Source: Haloquadratum walsbyi J07HQW2 (GTDB lineage Archaea > Halobacteriota > Halobacteria > Halobacteriales > Haloferacaceae). From it: a stretch of DNA of 64,000 bases. How positions within the stretch are numbered: position 1 is the stretch's first letter; the number at the start of each line of letters is the position of its first letter. The DNA lies in assembly GCF_000415985.1 (NCBI RefSeq), contig NZ_KE356561.1:1273395-1337394 (forward strand), given 5' to 3'. Shown here piece after piece: positions 63,233-64,000 of the stretch. The position numbers were made by a program, and so were the translations under genes. The notes under the pieces are model-generated. The model made no database searches. It was not told the origin of the DNA and saw nothing but the letters and a program-made list of their open reading frames with translations.

Positions 63233-63844
63233 CTATACAACGCGAGCGAACGCGAGCGTCCCACTTGTTCGTTCAATCAGCACACGGACGGTTTGTCCCT
63301 CTTCTGCACCAGAGACAAATATAGTGAATTTTCCTTTTTCTGCGACACCATCGCCTTTCCGTCCTGTTCCGGTAATTTCGACTTCGTAAGTTGCGCCCTC
63401 TTCGACGGCTGGACCAGACTGTGAGCGTTGCTGTGTCGTAGTTTGCTTTTGGACCGGACGAAACGCTCCACACGCTTCACATCGAAGCATATCAACACCA
63501 TCTTCAGTGGTGAGTCGGGTATCGGGGAGTCCACACTCCGTACATGTGACATATTCAATAACATATTCATCAATTGCAGCCTCAAAGTCCGCAACCGAAA
63601 ATGACCCATTATATCGAGCACGTTCATCTTCAAGTTGCCCATTCGTTCCCAACTCGGCTTGGACGTTCCGATGGACATGCTCAACTGGGCGACCAAGCGC
63701 GTCTGCAATCTCTCCAATATTCGTCAGGCGGGTGAATGCACCGTCAGTCTCACCTGCTGGATCTGGGATTGAAAATCGTGATTCCTCATCTTGACGCTCC
63801 GGTAATTCGTCAATCGCTCGGTTAAGAGATTCCGTATAATCCAT
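63233..63844 (-). CDS. eif2b: Translation initiation factor aIF2 subunit beta with C-terminal TRAM domain
   Basis: A 203-residue protein. The aIF2-beta part spans residues ~1-135: YTESLNRAIDELPERQDEES, RLTNIGEIADALGRPVEHVH, and the zinc ribbon VTCTECGLPDTRLTTEDGVD with LRCEACGAFRPVQ (four cysteines). A TRAM domain follows (residues ~148-203: YEVEITGTGRKGDGVAEKGK, FTIFVSGAEEGQTVRVLIER), an RNA-binding fold often carried by haloarchaeal aIF2-beta or small TRAM proteins. It assists Met-tRNA delivery to the small subunit. The ATG at 63842-63844 is the first Met. Confidence 0.93.
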   Translation of the reverse strand: MDYTESLNRAIDELPERQDEESRFSIPDPAGETDGAFTRLTNIGEIADALGRPVEHVHRNVQAELGTNGQLEDERARYNGSFSVADFEAAIDEYVIEYVTCTECGLPDTRLTTEDGVDMLRCEACGAFRPVQKQTTTQQRSQSGPAVEEGATYEVEITGTGRKGDGVAEKGKFTIFVSGAEEGQTVRVLIERTSGTLAFARVV

Positions 63845-64000
63845 ATGGAAGCCAACAGATGCGCGCCTATATCCGTTCCGTGTTATAAATACTGGTGAGT
63901 ATCAATCACTTACCACACACTGAGAGTATATCAACTTATTTTGATCTTATGCATTGTATATTTTCGAGACATCATAATAAAATTCACAGCTTCAATCGCA

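Noticed and set aside
1..64000. CRISPR array
   Set aside because: No regularly spaced 28-37 bp repeats and no cas gene were seen; the repeated sequences found are dispersed pairs.

Overview
The window looks like a chromosomal segment of a moderate- to low-GC haloarchaeon, most likely Haloquadratum walsbyi or a close relative. I infer this from strongly acidic proteins, archaeal-type ribosomal proteins (S4e, L19e, L32e), GatD, aIF2-beta, a split-intron elongator tRNA-Met, long AT-rich intergenic stretches, and several decayed genes and insertion-sequence relics. No database search was possible, so family names come from recognised motifs and remembered family patterns.

Layout. 1-8.2 kb: partial gatD, small hypothetical and membrane proteins, an ArsR-like regulator, a DUF1405 membrane protein, gpmI, a VTT-type membrane protein, a zinc-finger DUF5830-like protein, and a haloarchaeal conserved gene broken by one nonsense change and at least three frameshifts. 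8.2-12.9 kb: intron-containing tRNA-Met, an SppA-type protease with a DUF4350-like partner, a HAD phosphatase, and folD. 13.1-14.9 kb: a GC-rich, ruined IS200/IS605-type element (tnpA and tnpB relics) lying between folD and glyA. 15-28.9 kb: glyA, a TbsP/DUF5821-like regulator next to a YcaO enzyme, a DUF63 protein, an inositol-phosphatase family enzyme with a UspA protein, an MTH1187 protein, mch, an M48 protease, a GTPBP1-type GTPase, a DnaJ-domain membrane protein and a 58-residue zinc-ribbon protein.

29-35.6 kb: a complete branched-chain amino-acid ABC transporter. livHMGF lies on the minus strand and the Tat lipoprotein livJ is divergent; the two permeases and LivG all carry additional hydrophobic segments. 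35.9-43.1 kb is sparse accessory sequence: hypothetical proteins, a histidine kinase, the halophilic 2Fe-2S ferredoxin, a DCC-family relic without its cysteines, and GC-rich patches ending in IS-like sequences.

43.2-58.6 kb: the S10/spc ribosomal superoperon on the minus strand, read SPOUT methyltransferase, L3, L4, L23, L2, S19, L22, S3, L29, Rnp1, S17, L14, L24, S4e, L5, S14, S8, L6, L32e, L19e, L18, S5, L30, L15, SecY. Genes mostly overlap by a few bases; one 131-bp gap separates L2 from S19. 58.9-64 kb: tRNA-Gly(GCC), a zinc-finger helical-repeat protein, two tandem paralogues with a DisA-type diadenylate-cyclase (DAC) fold, an FMN-dependent alpha-hydroxy-acid oxidase, and aIF2-beta fused to a TRAM domain.

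The most interesting points are the tandem small DAC proteins with an altered RHR motif, the YcaO/TbsP-like pair, the enlarged Liv permeases, the heavily inserted Rnp1, and the shared IS-end-like sequences scattered through the intergenic regions.
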